From contig JAKLDZ010000009.1 of the NCBI GenBank assembly GCA_022703255.1, positions 1 to 36,101 of the forward strand: a DNA stretch of 36,101 nucleotides. The letters are read 5' to 3'. Below the pieces are notes generated by a model, which was not told the DNA's origin, did no database searches, and saw only the letters and a list, made by a program, of their open reading frames with translations. Numbering within the stretch: the first letter of the stretch is position 1; each line of letters begins with the position of its first letter. The stretch is from Myxococcota bacterium (lineage in GTDB: Bacteria > Myxococcota_A > Polyangia > Polyangiales > Polyangiaceae). Both the position numbers and the translations under genes were made by a program. Below are positions 15,302-22,611 of this stretch, in pieces.

Positions 15302-17087
15302 AGGGGGCCCCCCCGAGCCGCAACAGCACCTCTCCCATCGCTCGCACCGTGAGCCCGAGGGCGTCGAGGGCGACGTACTCGTCGGCACCGTGCCCCGTGT
15401 AGGGCCTTCCCACCATCCCGGGACCGAAGTCCACGGCCCCGTCGAATAGCCGCGCGTAGGTCCCACCGCGCAGGGCCCTCGGCTCCCCGTCCTTGCCGGT
15501 GAGATCCCGGTAGATTCCCAGCAGACCCGTCACCAGCTCCGAGGACGCGTCGACCGCCACGGGCTCTCCAACGTACTGCTTCGGATTCGCCTCGATCGAC
15601 GCGCCATGCTTCTTGCGGAGCCCCTCGAGCGCATCGCGCAGCGAGGCCTCGAACTGCTCCTTCGTCGTGCCCCGCGGACGCCTCATGTTCACGCCCAGCG
15701 ACACCCACCCCTGATCGATCCGCAGCAGCGTGGGGGCCACGACGAGCTTGCCCATGAACGCATCCTCGCAGGCGACTCCCAACCTCGCGCCGTGGTGATC
15801 ACCGTCGAGCTCGCCCGCAATCGAAGCGAGCACGTCGCGCGCCCCTCCCGGGGCGATTCCCACCTTCGTCGCGATCGCAGCCAGTGGCCAGAGGGCATTG
15901 TGTCCCTGCTCGGCGACCGACGCGTGCACCGAAGTGCCGTGCACGACGAGCTTCAGCGAAGGATTGTGCCCGTCCGCCTCCTGCAGATCGAATCGGTACG
16001 TGCTCGAGGGCTCCAGTTTCCGCCTCGCCTCGAGGTCTTCCCTGGCAATCCGATCCATCCGCGTACGCAGCGCCTTCAGCGTCTCACCCCGCGGCTCCAG
16101 CGTCATCCAGGCGAGATCCGGTACCTGCGTCAGGAACATGCCTCCGTGCAGCTCCCGCACCCAGGGCGCCCGACCACCCCGCGGCGCCAATCCCAGCGGC
16201 GCACGGAATCCCCACGAAACGAAGCCGCTCTGCGCGACCACCACCGGGTAGTCCGCATCCACAGACACGGTGTACCTCGCCTTCGGAGCCTGGGAGGCAT
16301 ACCTGCGCATCCCCTCCCAGTCCTCCTCCTCGGCCGTGCCAATCACCAGCGCCACCTCCCCGTCCGGCAGGATCCCGGCCGCGCGCACCTCCCGCATCGC
16401 CAACAGGATCGCCGCGATCGGCGCCTTGTCGTCCTCGCTCCCCCGGCCGTACAGCTTCCCGTCCTTCACCACGGCTTCGAAGGGCGACACGGTCCATCCA
16501 TTCGGCACCACGCCCGCGCCGAGCACCGCGGGAGGCTCGTTGACCGGAACCACGTCGCCGTGCGCGATCCATGCGAGGCGCCGCTCCTTGCTTCTTCCCG
16601 GCAGCGTGATCTCCCACGCATCGTGCTCGCCGACGACACGGAATCCCAGAGAGGCGTCTTTCGCCCACTGCTCCAGAAACGAGGCCATGGCGCCGAACTG
16701 GGGATTCGAGGGCGCGGGACCGATCGCCGCGACGGTTTGGAATCCCACCAGGCGGCTCGTGAGAGCGACGGCTTCGTCACGACCGCAATCGGTGAGAATG
16801 CGACGGACCACCGTGGCCTCCACGGGACCGCGCGGAGCGTTCCGGAGCACCGCAGCCCGGTATCTCGCCTGACGCGACCTCACGTCGCCACTGCAGTCCG
16901 GAGAATCCGCCGTCGTAGTGCCCGTGGCGGCGTCGGACGACGTGATGTCCACGGCAGGCGGAGAGCCTTCGCTCGTGGGCGCCCGCCGGCTCCCGGAGCA
17001 TCCGGCGAGCAGCGCCGCGGCAACGGCGGCGCCGGACCATTGGAGGCATAGGCGGGTGAGCCTGCGAAGGGGGGAGAGCGGCAGCAT
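15270..17087 (-). CDS. M20-family metallopeptidase lipoprotein
   Basis: ATG 17087 starts a 605-residue protein with a lipoprotein signal (AAVAAALLAGCSGS). The frame is open further upstream, but that leader is a degenerate relic and is not part of this gene. The body matches M20 (PepV/dipeptidase or ArgE/CPG2) enzymes: AWIAHGDVVPV with metal histidine and DVV, GRGSEDDKAP with the bridging aspartate, GTAEEEDWEG with the catalytic glutamate pair, SVDADYP, and a final GHGADEYV histidine. An insert with HASVAEQGHNAL fits the lid/dimerisation domain. The protein is longer than the ~470 residues usual for PepV. It probably hydrolyses peptides or amides at the cell surface. The gene stands alone and its 3' end overlaps that of the NtrC-like gene. 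Confidence 0.88.
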   Translation of the reverse strand: MLPLSPLRRLTRLCLQWSGAAVAAALLAGCSGSRRAPTSEGSPPAVDITSSDAATGTTTADSPDCSGDVRSRQARYRAAVLRNAPRGPVEATVVRRILTDCGRDEAVALTSRLVGFQTVAAIGPAPSNPQFGAMASFLEQWAKDASLGFRVVGEHDAWEITLPGRSKERRLAWIAHGDVVPVNEPPAVLGAGVVPNGWTVSPFEAVVKDGKLYGRGSEDDKAPIAAILLAMREVRAAGILPDGEVALVIGTAEEEDWEGMRRYASQAPKARYTVSVDADYPVVVAQSGFVSWGFRAPLGLAPRGGRAPWVRELHGGMFLTQVPDLAWMTLEPRGETLKALRTRMDRIAREDLEARRKLEPSSTYRFDLQEADGHNPSLKLVVHGTSVHASVAEQGHNALWPLAAIATKVGIAPGGARDVLASIAGELDGDHHGARLGVACEDAFMGKLVVAPTLLRIDQGWVSLGVNMRRPRGTTKEQFEASLRDALEGLRKKHGASIEANPKQYVGEPVAVDASSELVTGLLGIYRDLTGKDGEPRALRGGTYARLFDGAVDFGPGMVGRPYTGHGADEYVALDALGLTVRAMGEVLLRLGGAPFSQRPASTSS

Positions 17088-17133
17088 CGACGATCTTGGG
17101 CTCTTAGCACAGGGGCCCGCGAGAAGGTTCCCG

Positions 17134-17197
17134 CACGCTCCGCCCGGAGAACAAGAAGCTAGGAACAGAAACACCGGAATGAGAACAGAGAATGGCC
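17134..17197 (-). repeat. Dispersed 64-base repeat, copy 1
   Basis: Read on the minus strand from 17197 to 17134, this aligns without gaps to 22531-22594 on the plus strand, with 47 of 64 positions identical by hand count. The first 32 bases are the best, with 27 matches. The shared core includes CCATTC, CTGTTCTCA, CCGGTG, TTCTGT and CTCCGGG. It lies at the 3' end of a four-helix-bundle relic. Confidence 0.6.
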
Positions 17198-17553
17198 GGG
17201 GCCTCGGGTCGGCGCGGCGGCCGCGTCGATCCTTCCTGCGCTCGAGATGGCGAGGGAGGGTCGGCCGCGTCGATCCTTCGTGGCTGTGGAGACTGCCGAA
17301 GCTGGGGACAGCGTTCGGAAACCTTCGCGCCTCTTCGTACTTCGCGCCACGCGCAGGCCCGCGGCGCTCCAACGGCTTGACCCGGCACGCCGCTCCGGCT
17401 TGTTTGCGCGGCGAGGGCGGCAACTTGGGGACGCCAGCCGCGAGATCGCGGAACCGCTCCGCGAGGTCGTCGCCCGTGCGCAGCGGGAGCGTTCCCTGTT
17501 CCGCGTTCGCATTGCTGTTCCTGGTTTCCAGTTGTGATCGCCGTTGAATCCAT
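17160..17553 (-). pseudogene. Frameshifted relic of a four-helix-bundle (S23/IVP-type) gene
   Basis: This region is not empty. On the minus strand ATG 17553 begins a frame (MDSTAITTGNQEQQ) typical of the start of these genes. Recognisable sequence then continues in another frame: LPLRTGDDLAERFRDLAAGV, then RGPARGAKYEEARR. These match the family pattern of a helix beginning LAERLLDLAxGV and the hallmark GANYEEAR, found in four-helix-bundle proteins first known from 23S rRNA intervening sequences. The expected ADFVHK and KExREAxYWL part is missing or scrambled, and two direct copies of an 18-base unit lie in the damaged part. Imperfect inverted repeats sit at 17161-17195 and 17490-17522. It cannot make a normal protein. 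Confidence 0.62.
17218..17279. repeat. 18-base direct repeat
   Basis: CGGCCGCGTCGATCCTTC occurs at 17218-17235 and again at 17262-17279, a 44-base period, inside the four-helix-bundle relic. It is probably a local duplication that helped break the gene. Confidence 0.75.
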
Positions 17554-17603
17554 GGCGGCGTCGCCAGGGTTCACGGCTGCTGTGGTATGCTGACTCGTTC
17601 GCC

Positions 17604-17611
17604 GGAGGTGA
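17604..17611 (+). promoter_or_regulatory. Strong ribosome-binding site
   Basis: GGAGGTGA lies four bases before ATG 17615. It decides the start against the out-of-frame ATG at 17611. A possible extended -10 (TGGTATGCT) lies at 17582-17590. Confidence 0.65.
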
Positions 17612-17614
17612 TGC

Positions 17615-18595
17615 ATGCGACCTGCTGTCTGGATGACCTTCCTGCTCCTGCCAGTCGCGGTGGGTGCGTGTTCCAAGGAGAACGCGGTCGAAGCCGATGC
17701 TGTGACGGGAGAGGGGGTGGGGGCGCAGTGCAGCGGCTCGGACGATCGAGGATGCGGAGTTGCCGCGGTGTGCGTGATGGGGTTCTGCCGCACGGGGTGC
17801 ACCAACGATGCGGAGTGTCCGCAGGGGACGCTGTGTCTTGGAGAGTCTCCCCCGTACGGCTGTTCGCTCCCTTCGGAGCTTTCGTGCAAGCAGACCGGGC
17901 AGTCCTGCCGGCCTCCCCTCACCTGCGGCATCGACGGCAGGTGCCGATTCGGGTGCAAGAAGGACGCGGACTGCCCGCGCAACGAGCACGTTTGCCTCGC
18001 GGACACGTGCGTTTCGAAGAGCGAGCCCGGCAGCGAGGAGACGTGGTTCGCCTGCATCAAGGGGGGCCCCCCCGTATCGACGGCAGTTCGATGCTCCCAC
18101 CCCGACTACCAGTTGCAGGTGTGCAACACACGCGAGCCGGGCTGGGTTACGGTGGAAGGGTGCGGCTGTCGTGACCCGAAGGGGGCGGCGCTGCCCGTTC
18201 CCAGCGGGCTCTGTATCCGCTGCAGTGCGGTGGACCCCTCCGTCAACTGCGAGTCGTTGGAATCCAACTGCGCACAGGATGAACCCTGCTATCGCTGCGC
18301 CGTCGTGAAGTACACGCCGGATTGCGAGGACGTCGCTTCCTATGCTGCGCTCGCGCAGTGCGGCTGCCAGGCGGACGGCGGGGTCCCTCCCGTGTCCTGC
18401 GACGCCTGCATCGCCGTCGAGAGCGGGTGTCCCAACCCGTGCGAGGCACTGGATCCGCAGGCGAGGGACAAGTGCGAGATGTGCATGCACATGAAGGATG
18501 CGAACTGCCAGGATCCCGATGTCAAGCAGGCGCTGAAGTGCCTCTGCGAGTCGAAGTGCGGCGGGTCCTGCGAAGGCATCTGCGTCGGCGACTGA
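17615..18595 (+). CDS. Cysteine-rich lipoprotein
   Basis: ATG 17615 opens a 326-residue protein. The signal sequence ends in a lipobox-like VAVGACS, so it should be anchored at the cell surface. The mature protein is packed with regularly spaced cysteines, as in GCGVAAVCVMGFCRTGC, NDAECPQGTLC, CGIDGRCRFGC and DADCPRNEHVC. The N-terminal half shows repeats of a C-x-x-D-x-x-C-P-x-G-x-x-C type common in myxobacterial surface proteins. The C-terminal half has shorter clusters (CEMCMHMKDANCQD, CLCESKCGGSCEGIC). No enzymatic motif is present, so a disulfide-stabilised adhesive or structural role is possible but unproven. It stands alone, convergent with the next small lipoprotein gene. Confidence 0.85.
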   Translation: MRPAVWMTFLLLPVAVGACSKENAVEADAVTGEGVGAQCSGSDDRGCGVAAVCVMGFCRTGCTNDAECPQGTLCLGESPPYGCSLPSELSCKQTGQSCRPPLTCGIDGRCRFGCKKDADCPRNEHVCLADTCVSKSEPGSEETWFACIKGGPPVSTAVRCSHPDYQLQVCNTREPGWVTVEGCGCRDPKGAALPVPSGLCIRCSAVDPSVNCESLESNCAQDEPCYRCAVVKYTPDCEDVASYAALAQCGCQADGGVPPVSCDACIAVESGCPNPCEALDPQARDKCEMCMHMKDANCQDPDVKQALKCLCESKCGGSCEGICVGD

Positions 18596-18669
18596 CGTCG
18601 GAGCACCTCACCGGATCTGCACCGGAAACCATCGAAAACGCGCCGATGTACATTCGCCGACTGCAGCGC

Positions 18670-19122
18670 TCAGAACGATCCGTCGAAGCAGGCGCGGATC
18701 GTTCCGCTCGTGGCGACTCCGGGGCACGTCCCCTTCGCGAGCCCCACGAGCTCGAATTGCCAGAAGTCATCGCCGGCGAGCATGCGTGACTCCGGGCCGA
18801 CGCAGAAGGTCCCCTGATTGCCGGGGAGAGTGATCGAGCCCTGAATCCGGGTCGTTTCTCCTTGGGCTACCATGCTCTTCCACGTGAAGGAGAAGGACCC
18901 GTCTTCGTCGAAGGAGCCGGTGAACGAACCGGTGTCCCCCTGCATGAACGAGTGGCCATGCGTGCTGTAGCTGCCGGAGACCGACGTGCCGTCGACCTCC
19001 CCGTCGATGGTCATCTTGCGGCTTTCGCAGGCGGGCCCGGACATCGCGTCATCGGACTCGGAGTCTCCGCAGCCAACCAGGGTCAACAGTGCGAGTGCAA
19101 CGGCAAGGTTCGAGAATCTCAT
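18670..19122 (-). CDS. Small secreted lipoprotein
   Basis: ATG 19122 gives about 150 residues with a clear lipoprotein signal (AVALALLTLVGCGDS). The in-frame ATG at 19143 would add seven residues; neither has a good Shine-Dalgarno. The mature part is a small beta-rich domain with Ser/Gly/Thr-rich strands: KMTIDGEVDGTSVSGSY, GSFTGSFDEDGSFSFTW, TRIQGSITLPGNQGTFC. Three cysteines besides the lipobox are spaced across it. I recognise no family; the pattern fits a small surface or periplasmic beta-barrel-like domain. It lies downstream of the AAA ATPase gene on the same strand, about 175 bases away, so cotranscription is uncertain. Confidence 0.78.
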   Translation of the reverse strand: MRFSNLAVALALLTLVGCGDSESDDAMSGPACESRKMTIDGEVDGTSVSGSYSTHGHSFMQGDTGSFTGSFDEDGSFSFTWKSMVAQGETTRIQGSITLPGNQGTFCVGPESRMLAGDDFWQFELVGLAKGTCPGVATSGTIRACFDGSF

Positions 19123-19205
19123 GTCGCAGTACCGGACTCGCATCGAAGCAGCGTCGGATTGGAGTGTCAACCCGCCCAGAACGCCCGCTCGAGTCGTGAG
19201 TGGCG

Positions 19206-19224
19206 ACGTCGGCCTCACCGACGT
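19206..19224. terminator. Small palindrome downstream of the AAA ATPase gene
   Basis: ACGTCGG (19206-19212) and CCGACGT (19218-19224) form a perfect seven-base stem with a five-base loop. It lies between the ATPase stop (19298) and the small lipoprotein start (19122). There is no T tract, so it could end transcription weakly or be an operator of the lipoprotein gene. Confidence 0.35.
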
Positions 19225-19297
19225 TCTGCACAGTGGCACGGGGGAGACTTGCGGAAGAGTTCCGCGGGGTCGGGGGGGAGCGTGGGACCCGGGGAAC

Positions 19298-20845
19298 TCA
19301 GCACCCCACGATGCGTACGCGTTTGCCCTCGAACTCGACCTCGCGCACGAACAGCTTCTGCTCCCAGCTCAGCTCCTTGCGCAGATCGAACATCACCAGC
19401 CAGCCTTCGCTCAGCCCGCAGGTGTCGAGATAGCGCGTCACCTGCTCGAGGGCGTCCTGCTCGGTCTCGGTGTCCCTGCGCAGCTTCACCTCGATCGCGT
19501 GACGCTCGTGCTTCCACAGGATCATCAGGTCGAGCGCGCCGCGACCCAGACCGTACTCGCGCTCGATGCGCCCGCCGCCGTTCACGATCCGCTGCAGGAA
19601 CGCCATGAGCATCAGGTGCGGTCCGGCCTCGCGGTAGCTGAAGCCTTCGGCCGCGAGGTGCCCGTCCTTGCGCCAGAACTTCTGCCATTCGGTCATCAGC
19701 TTCGGCAGATCGAGCCCGCCGTCGGCCTTGATGTACCAGGCGGGCTGCTGCGCGAGCCCCAATTGCTGCGCATAGGTCAGCACACGCGGCATCACCTCCC
19801 GGTAGATCGGGTTCGCCACCTGTAGCTGCCCCTTGCGCACCGCAACGATCCCCAGGCCCAGGGTGTAGGCGAGGTCATCATCGAGCATGTCCGGCAGCGG
19901 CGCGCCCACCAGCATCGGCTCCACGATCCGCTTGACCCGCTCGTCGCGCAGCTTCGCGATCAGCGAGTCGATGTTCGTCCTGCGCTCCGTGATGATCGTC
20001 TCCTTGGCCGCCTCGACGTGCTCGGCCGTGACCGCGATCGAGCGGTCCTCGACATCGCGGTTGACGACCTGATCGGCCATGGCGTTGACGAGCCAGGGAT
20101 GACCCTGGGACAGGTACCAGACGCGCTCGACGGCCTCGGGCTCGAACTTCTGGCCTGTGTGCTCGGTGTGCTGGAGCAGGAGCTGCTCGACCTCTTCGCG
20201 ATTGAAGGGCTCGAGGGTGGCGGCCTCGGCGGTGATGTTGAAGGGGGAGGCGGAGCCGAGCCAGGAGATCGCGCGGCGATCCACCTCCGACAGCGCGTAG
20301 TCGCGCACCTGACGCTGGCCGATCAGCGCGACGCTCTGGGGAAAGGGGAGCTTGGAGCGCGCGATGTAGCCGTCGCGAAGCTGCGTCAGGAACAGCACCA
20401 TCGCATCGCCCACCAGACAGTCGACCTCGTCGAACAGCACGACCAGCGGGTGCTCGGTTCGCGAGCTGACCTCGCGCAGGTAGCCCAGGATGCACGTGCG
20501 GGGATCGTCGAGCAGTGCATCCGCCGACGGCATGGGCAGCTCGGGCAGGTACATCTGTATCGCGGTGTCGAGCTTCGCGAGGACCGTTTTGAAAGCCTTG
20601 GCCGGGTCCGGCTCGCCCCGCGCAGTCTGGACGTCGACCCACAGCGCCCGGTACTGCGCACCTCGGTTGAGCCGCTCGACGAGCCACTGCGCCGCCGTGC
20701 TCTTGCCCGTTTGCCGCCCGGCGTGGAGCGTGAAGTACTTCTCCTCGTCGATGAGCTTGAGCACGTGGCGGAAGCGCCGCTCCGGGGACAGCATGTAGTG
20801 CTTGCCGGGAACGCACGGGCCCGAGGTGTTGAAGTACGGGAGCAT
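19298..20845 (-). CDS. AAA ATPase with C-terminal PD-(D/E)XK-type nuclease
   Basis: ATG 20845 gives a 515-residue protein; a GTG 36 bases further upstream is possible. The N-terminus (MLPYFNTSGPC) leads into an AAA-type ATPase with Walker A GRQTGKST (43-50), Walker B LVVLFDEVD (about 145-153) and a sensor-like GQRQVRDYAL. A winged-helix-like region follows (QGHPWLVNAMADQV). The C-terminal ~120 residues end with GALDLMILW then AIEVKLRR, the D...ExK pattern of PD-(D/E)XK nucleases such as those fused to this ATPase family in many bacteria. The family's biological role is not established; defence or mobile-element functions have been suggested for relatives. It is a lone gene among repeats and relics, which supports recent acquisition. 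Confidence 0.85.
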   Translation of the reverse strand: MLPYFNTSGPCVPGKHYMLSPERRFRHVLKLIDEEKYFTLHAGRQTGKSTAAQWLVERLNRGAQYRALWVDVQTARGEPDPAKAFKTVLAKLDTAIQMYLPELPMPSADALLDDPRTCILGYLREVSSRTEHPLVVLFDEVDCLVGDAMVLFLTQLRDGYIARSKLPFPQSVALIGQRQVRDYALSEVDRRAISWLGSASPFNITAEAATLEPFNREEVEQLLLQHTEHTGQKFEPEAVERVWYLSQGHPWLVNAMADQVVNRDVEDRSIAVTAEHVEAAKETIITERRTNIDSLIAKLRDERVKRIVEPMLVGAPLPDMLDDDLAYTLGLGIVAVRKGQLQVANPIYREVMPRVLTYAQQLGLAQQPAWYIKADGGLDLPKLMTEWQKFWRKDGHLAAEGFSYREAGPHLMLMAFLQRIVNGGGRIEREYGLGRGALDLMILWKHERHAIEVKLRRDTETEQDALEQVTRYLDTCGLSEGWLVMFDLRKELSWEQKLFVREVEFEGKRVRIVGC

Positions 20846-20975
20846 GGGGCGACTATAGCGCGGGCGGGCACGGCGCCCCACGATTCGCGCGCGCTCGACC
20901 TCGGTTCAGAGGGTGCGCGCGGGCCGCTTCCGTTGCCAATGGCTCCCCGCGGACAAGCCCTGCAGCGCATCGGCC

Positions 20976-21005
20976 TTGGACACCGGAACCTGCGGCCCGT
21001 AGTCT
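20976..21005 (+). promoter_or_regulatory. Candidate promoter very close to the HExxH lipoprotein start
   Basis: TTGGAC (20976-20981) and TAGTCT (21000-21005) are 18 bases apart. If used, transcription would begin at or next to ATG 21013, giving a leaderless message, and no Shine-Dalgarno is seen before that ATG. The hexamers are weak matches. Confidence 0.3.
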
Positions 21006-21012
21006 TTGCACG

Positions 21013-22197
21013 ATGCGCGCGCCTTTGCTGGCAGCCTTGTCGTTCGCGATGATCGCGGCGGGGAGCGGTGCGTGCAGCAACCCCGCGCCAGGCGGCCCGA
21101 CCCGGCTTCTCGCGGCCGCACCTCCCGCCGTTTCCGCGCCCACGCCGCAAGCCTCGTCTGCGTCCGTCGCCGACGCTTCGCCTCCGCCGGACGTGGACGC
21201 CGGGGTCGAAGCCGCCGCGCCCGCCAGGCCCGGGGAGCACTGGACCGAGGCGCATCGGAGCGTGGACGCGTGCAACGACGAGTGCCGCACGTCGCCGAAG
21301 CCGAAGACGTACCGGGACCCGCACGGATCGAAGAGGAAGTTCGGCTACGACGGGTACGTGTGGGTGAACCTCGCGGTGGAGCGGGAGATCGACGGCCAGC
21401 GTCGCCTGCACTGCGTGCAGGTGCTGTGGCCTCCGACGGAGAAGAACAACGACGGCAAGCGATCACTGGCAGCGAAGGGGATCAAGCCATCGTGGTTCAG
21501 GCTGATCGAGCGCACGATGCAGCGTCTTCCGTGGAGGCACCTGCAGGCGGTGGAGCGGTTCGTGATCGACGATCGACCGTTGCTGCACGGCGTGGCGCCG
21601 TTCGATCGCGGAGCGCCTGGGGAAGACGCGCGGGACGGGCGCACCGTGTGGCTGAACTCGCACTTGTTCCGGGATCCGAACCATTGGATTCACGGCAACT
21701 ACGGGCATTACTGGGGGTATCACTGGCAGCGTGAGGGCGTGGTCCTCGGGCGTCAGGGAGCGGATCACGATCTGTTCAGCCCGGTGCTGCTGCACGAGAT
21801 CGGGCACATCGTGAACTACAACGTGGTGAACGGCTCCGCCGGGGATCCGACGTGTCCGAAGTGTTCGGAGATGTGCGGGGACGTTGGCAACTGCAAGGAG
21901 CTGACGCAGGAGCAGCGCGAGGCGCAGTGCGCGACGGCGTACTGCACGGGGTTCGGGCACGAGTCTGGGACGGAGAACTGGGCGGAGATGTACCGTTGGT
22001 TCTACCAGGGGAAGGCGACGCGTGAGCTGTTGGAGGCGAGCTTCCCTGGGTGCTACGAGCTGCTGGCCGGGGCGGGCTCGCGTTCGGGGCACAACGACGG
22101 TCTCGAGGCGCCGTGGGAGCGAGGGCTGGGTCAGACGGAGGGGTACCGCAAGACGCGGTGGGATTCGTGCAAGGGGCAGGCGTGTCGGAGCCGATAG
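21013..22197 (+). CDS. Lipoprotein with HExxH metalloprotease motif
   Basis: ATG 21013 opens a 394-residue protein whose signal sequence ends in GSGACS, a lipobox-like site. A ~60-residue Ala/Pro/Ser linker follows, then a compact domain. The zinc motif is LLHEIGHIVNYN, with two histidines and the catalytic glutamate. About 65 residues later a GTENWAEMYRW segment supplies a glutamate that could be the third ligand, as in gluzincin-type enzymes. A cysteine-rich stretch (CPKCSEMCGDVGNC) lies between. It should be a surface metallopeptidase, but its substrate and family are not recognised. The gene is alone, divergent from the AAA ATPase gene and followed by relics. Confidence 0.82.
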   Translation: MRAPLLAALSFAMIAAGSGACSNPAPGGPTRLLAAAPPAVSAPTPQASSASVADASPPPDVDAGVEAAAPARPGEHWTEAHRSVDACNDECRTSPKPKTYRDPHGSKRKFGYDGYVWVNLAVEREIDGQRRLHCVQVLWPPTEKNNDGKRSLAAKGIKPSWFRLIERTMQRLPWRHLQAVERFVIDDRPLLHGVAPFDRGAPGEDARDGRTVWLNSHLFRDPNHWIHGNYGHYWGYHWQREGVVLGRQGADHDLFSPVLLHEIGHIVNYNVVNGSAGDPTCPKCSEMCGDVGNCKELTQEQREAQCATAYCTGFGHESGTENWAEMYRWFYQGKATRELLEASFPGCYELLAGAGSRSGHNDGLEAPWERGLGQTEGYRKTRWDSCKGQACRSR

Positions 22198-22312
22198 CTC
22201 GCCGGGCGGGCGTCCTGGACGACTACGCAGAAGGGCAGAGGGGGGCGCGACGCATTCCCCGGGAAGGCGGGACGTCTCGATCTGCTGCGGGATTCGTCAC
22301 GATGTCGGGGCG

Positions 22313-22438
22313 CTGCTTCGCAGTGGCTACAGCGAGCGGGAGGTGCTCGGAGGGCGGCACGACGCCCGGACGCGATTCCTGCAGAAGCCCTACTCGATGG
22401 ACGAGCTGGCGGCGGAGCTGCGATCGCTGGCGGGGTGA
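22313..22438 (+). pseudogene. Relic of a response-regulator receiver domain
   Basis: A short stretch encodes the last ~41 residues of a receiver domain: LLRSGYSERE corresponds to the usual LLMSGYSE strand, then RFLQKPYSMDELAAELRSL is the conserved lysine/proline end, followed by TGA at 22436-22438. No phospho-acceptor part or upstream kinase frame is visible, so this is a decayed end of a hybrid kinase or regulator. The rest of the gap 22198-22611 holds only this relic and the repeat copy at 22531. Confidence 0.6.
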
Positions 22439-22530
22439 CGGCTGCGATCGCGCCGACAGCGCAGGTACGGTGATCGAATCCATCACGCACGAGCAGCGAG
22501 ATGGGGACGGGCCACCCGACAACGACAGCT

Positions 22531-22594
22531 AGCCATTCGCTGTTCTCACGCCGGTGCTTCTGTCTCGAGTTCGCAGCTCTCCGGGTAGTGCGTG
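22531..22594 (+). repeat. Dispersed 64-base repeat, copy 2
   Basis: This matches copy 1 at 17197-17134 (opposite strand) without gaps. The two copies point outward around 17198-22530. No four-helix-bundle remnant was seen beside this copy, so it may be a solo end left after decay or movement. Confidence 0.6.
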
Positions 22595-22611
22595 AGCGGA
22601 CCGTCTTGCGG

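Noticed and set aside
17088-17423. Upstream extension of the M20 peptidase frame
   Set aside because: The extension before ATG 17087 encodes four-helix-bundle relic sequence, not a plausible leader of a lipoprotein.
17159-18490. A 443-residue minus-strand frame
   Set aside because: Most of it is antisense to the cysteine-rich lipoprotein; only its end covers the four-helix relic.
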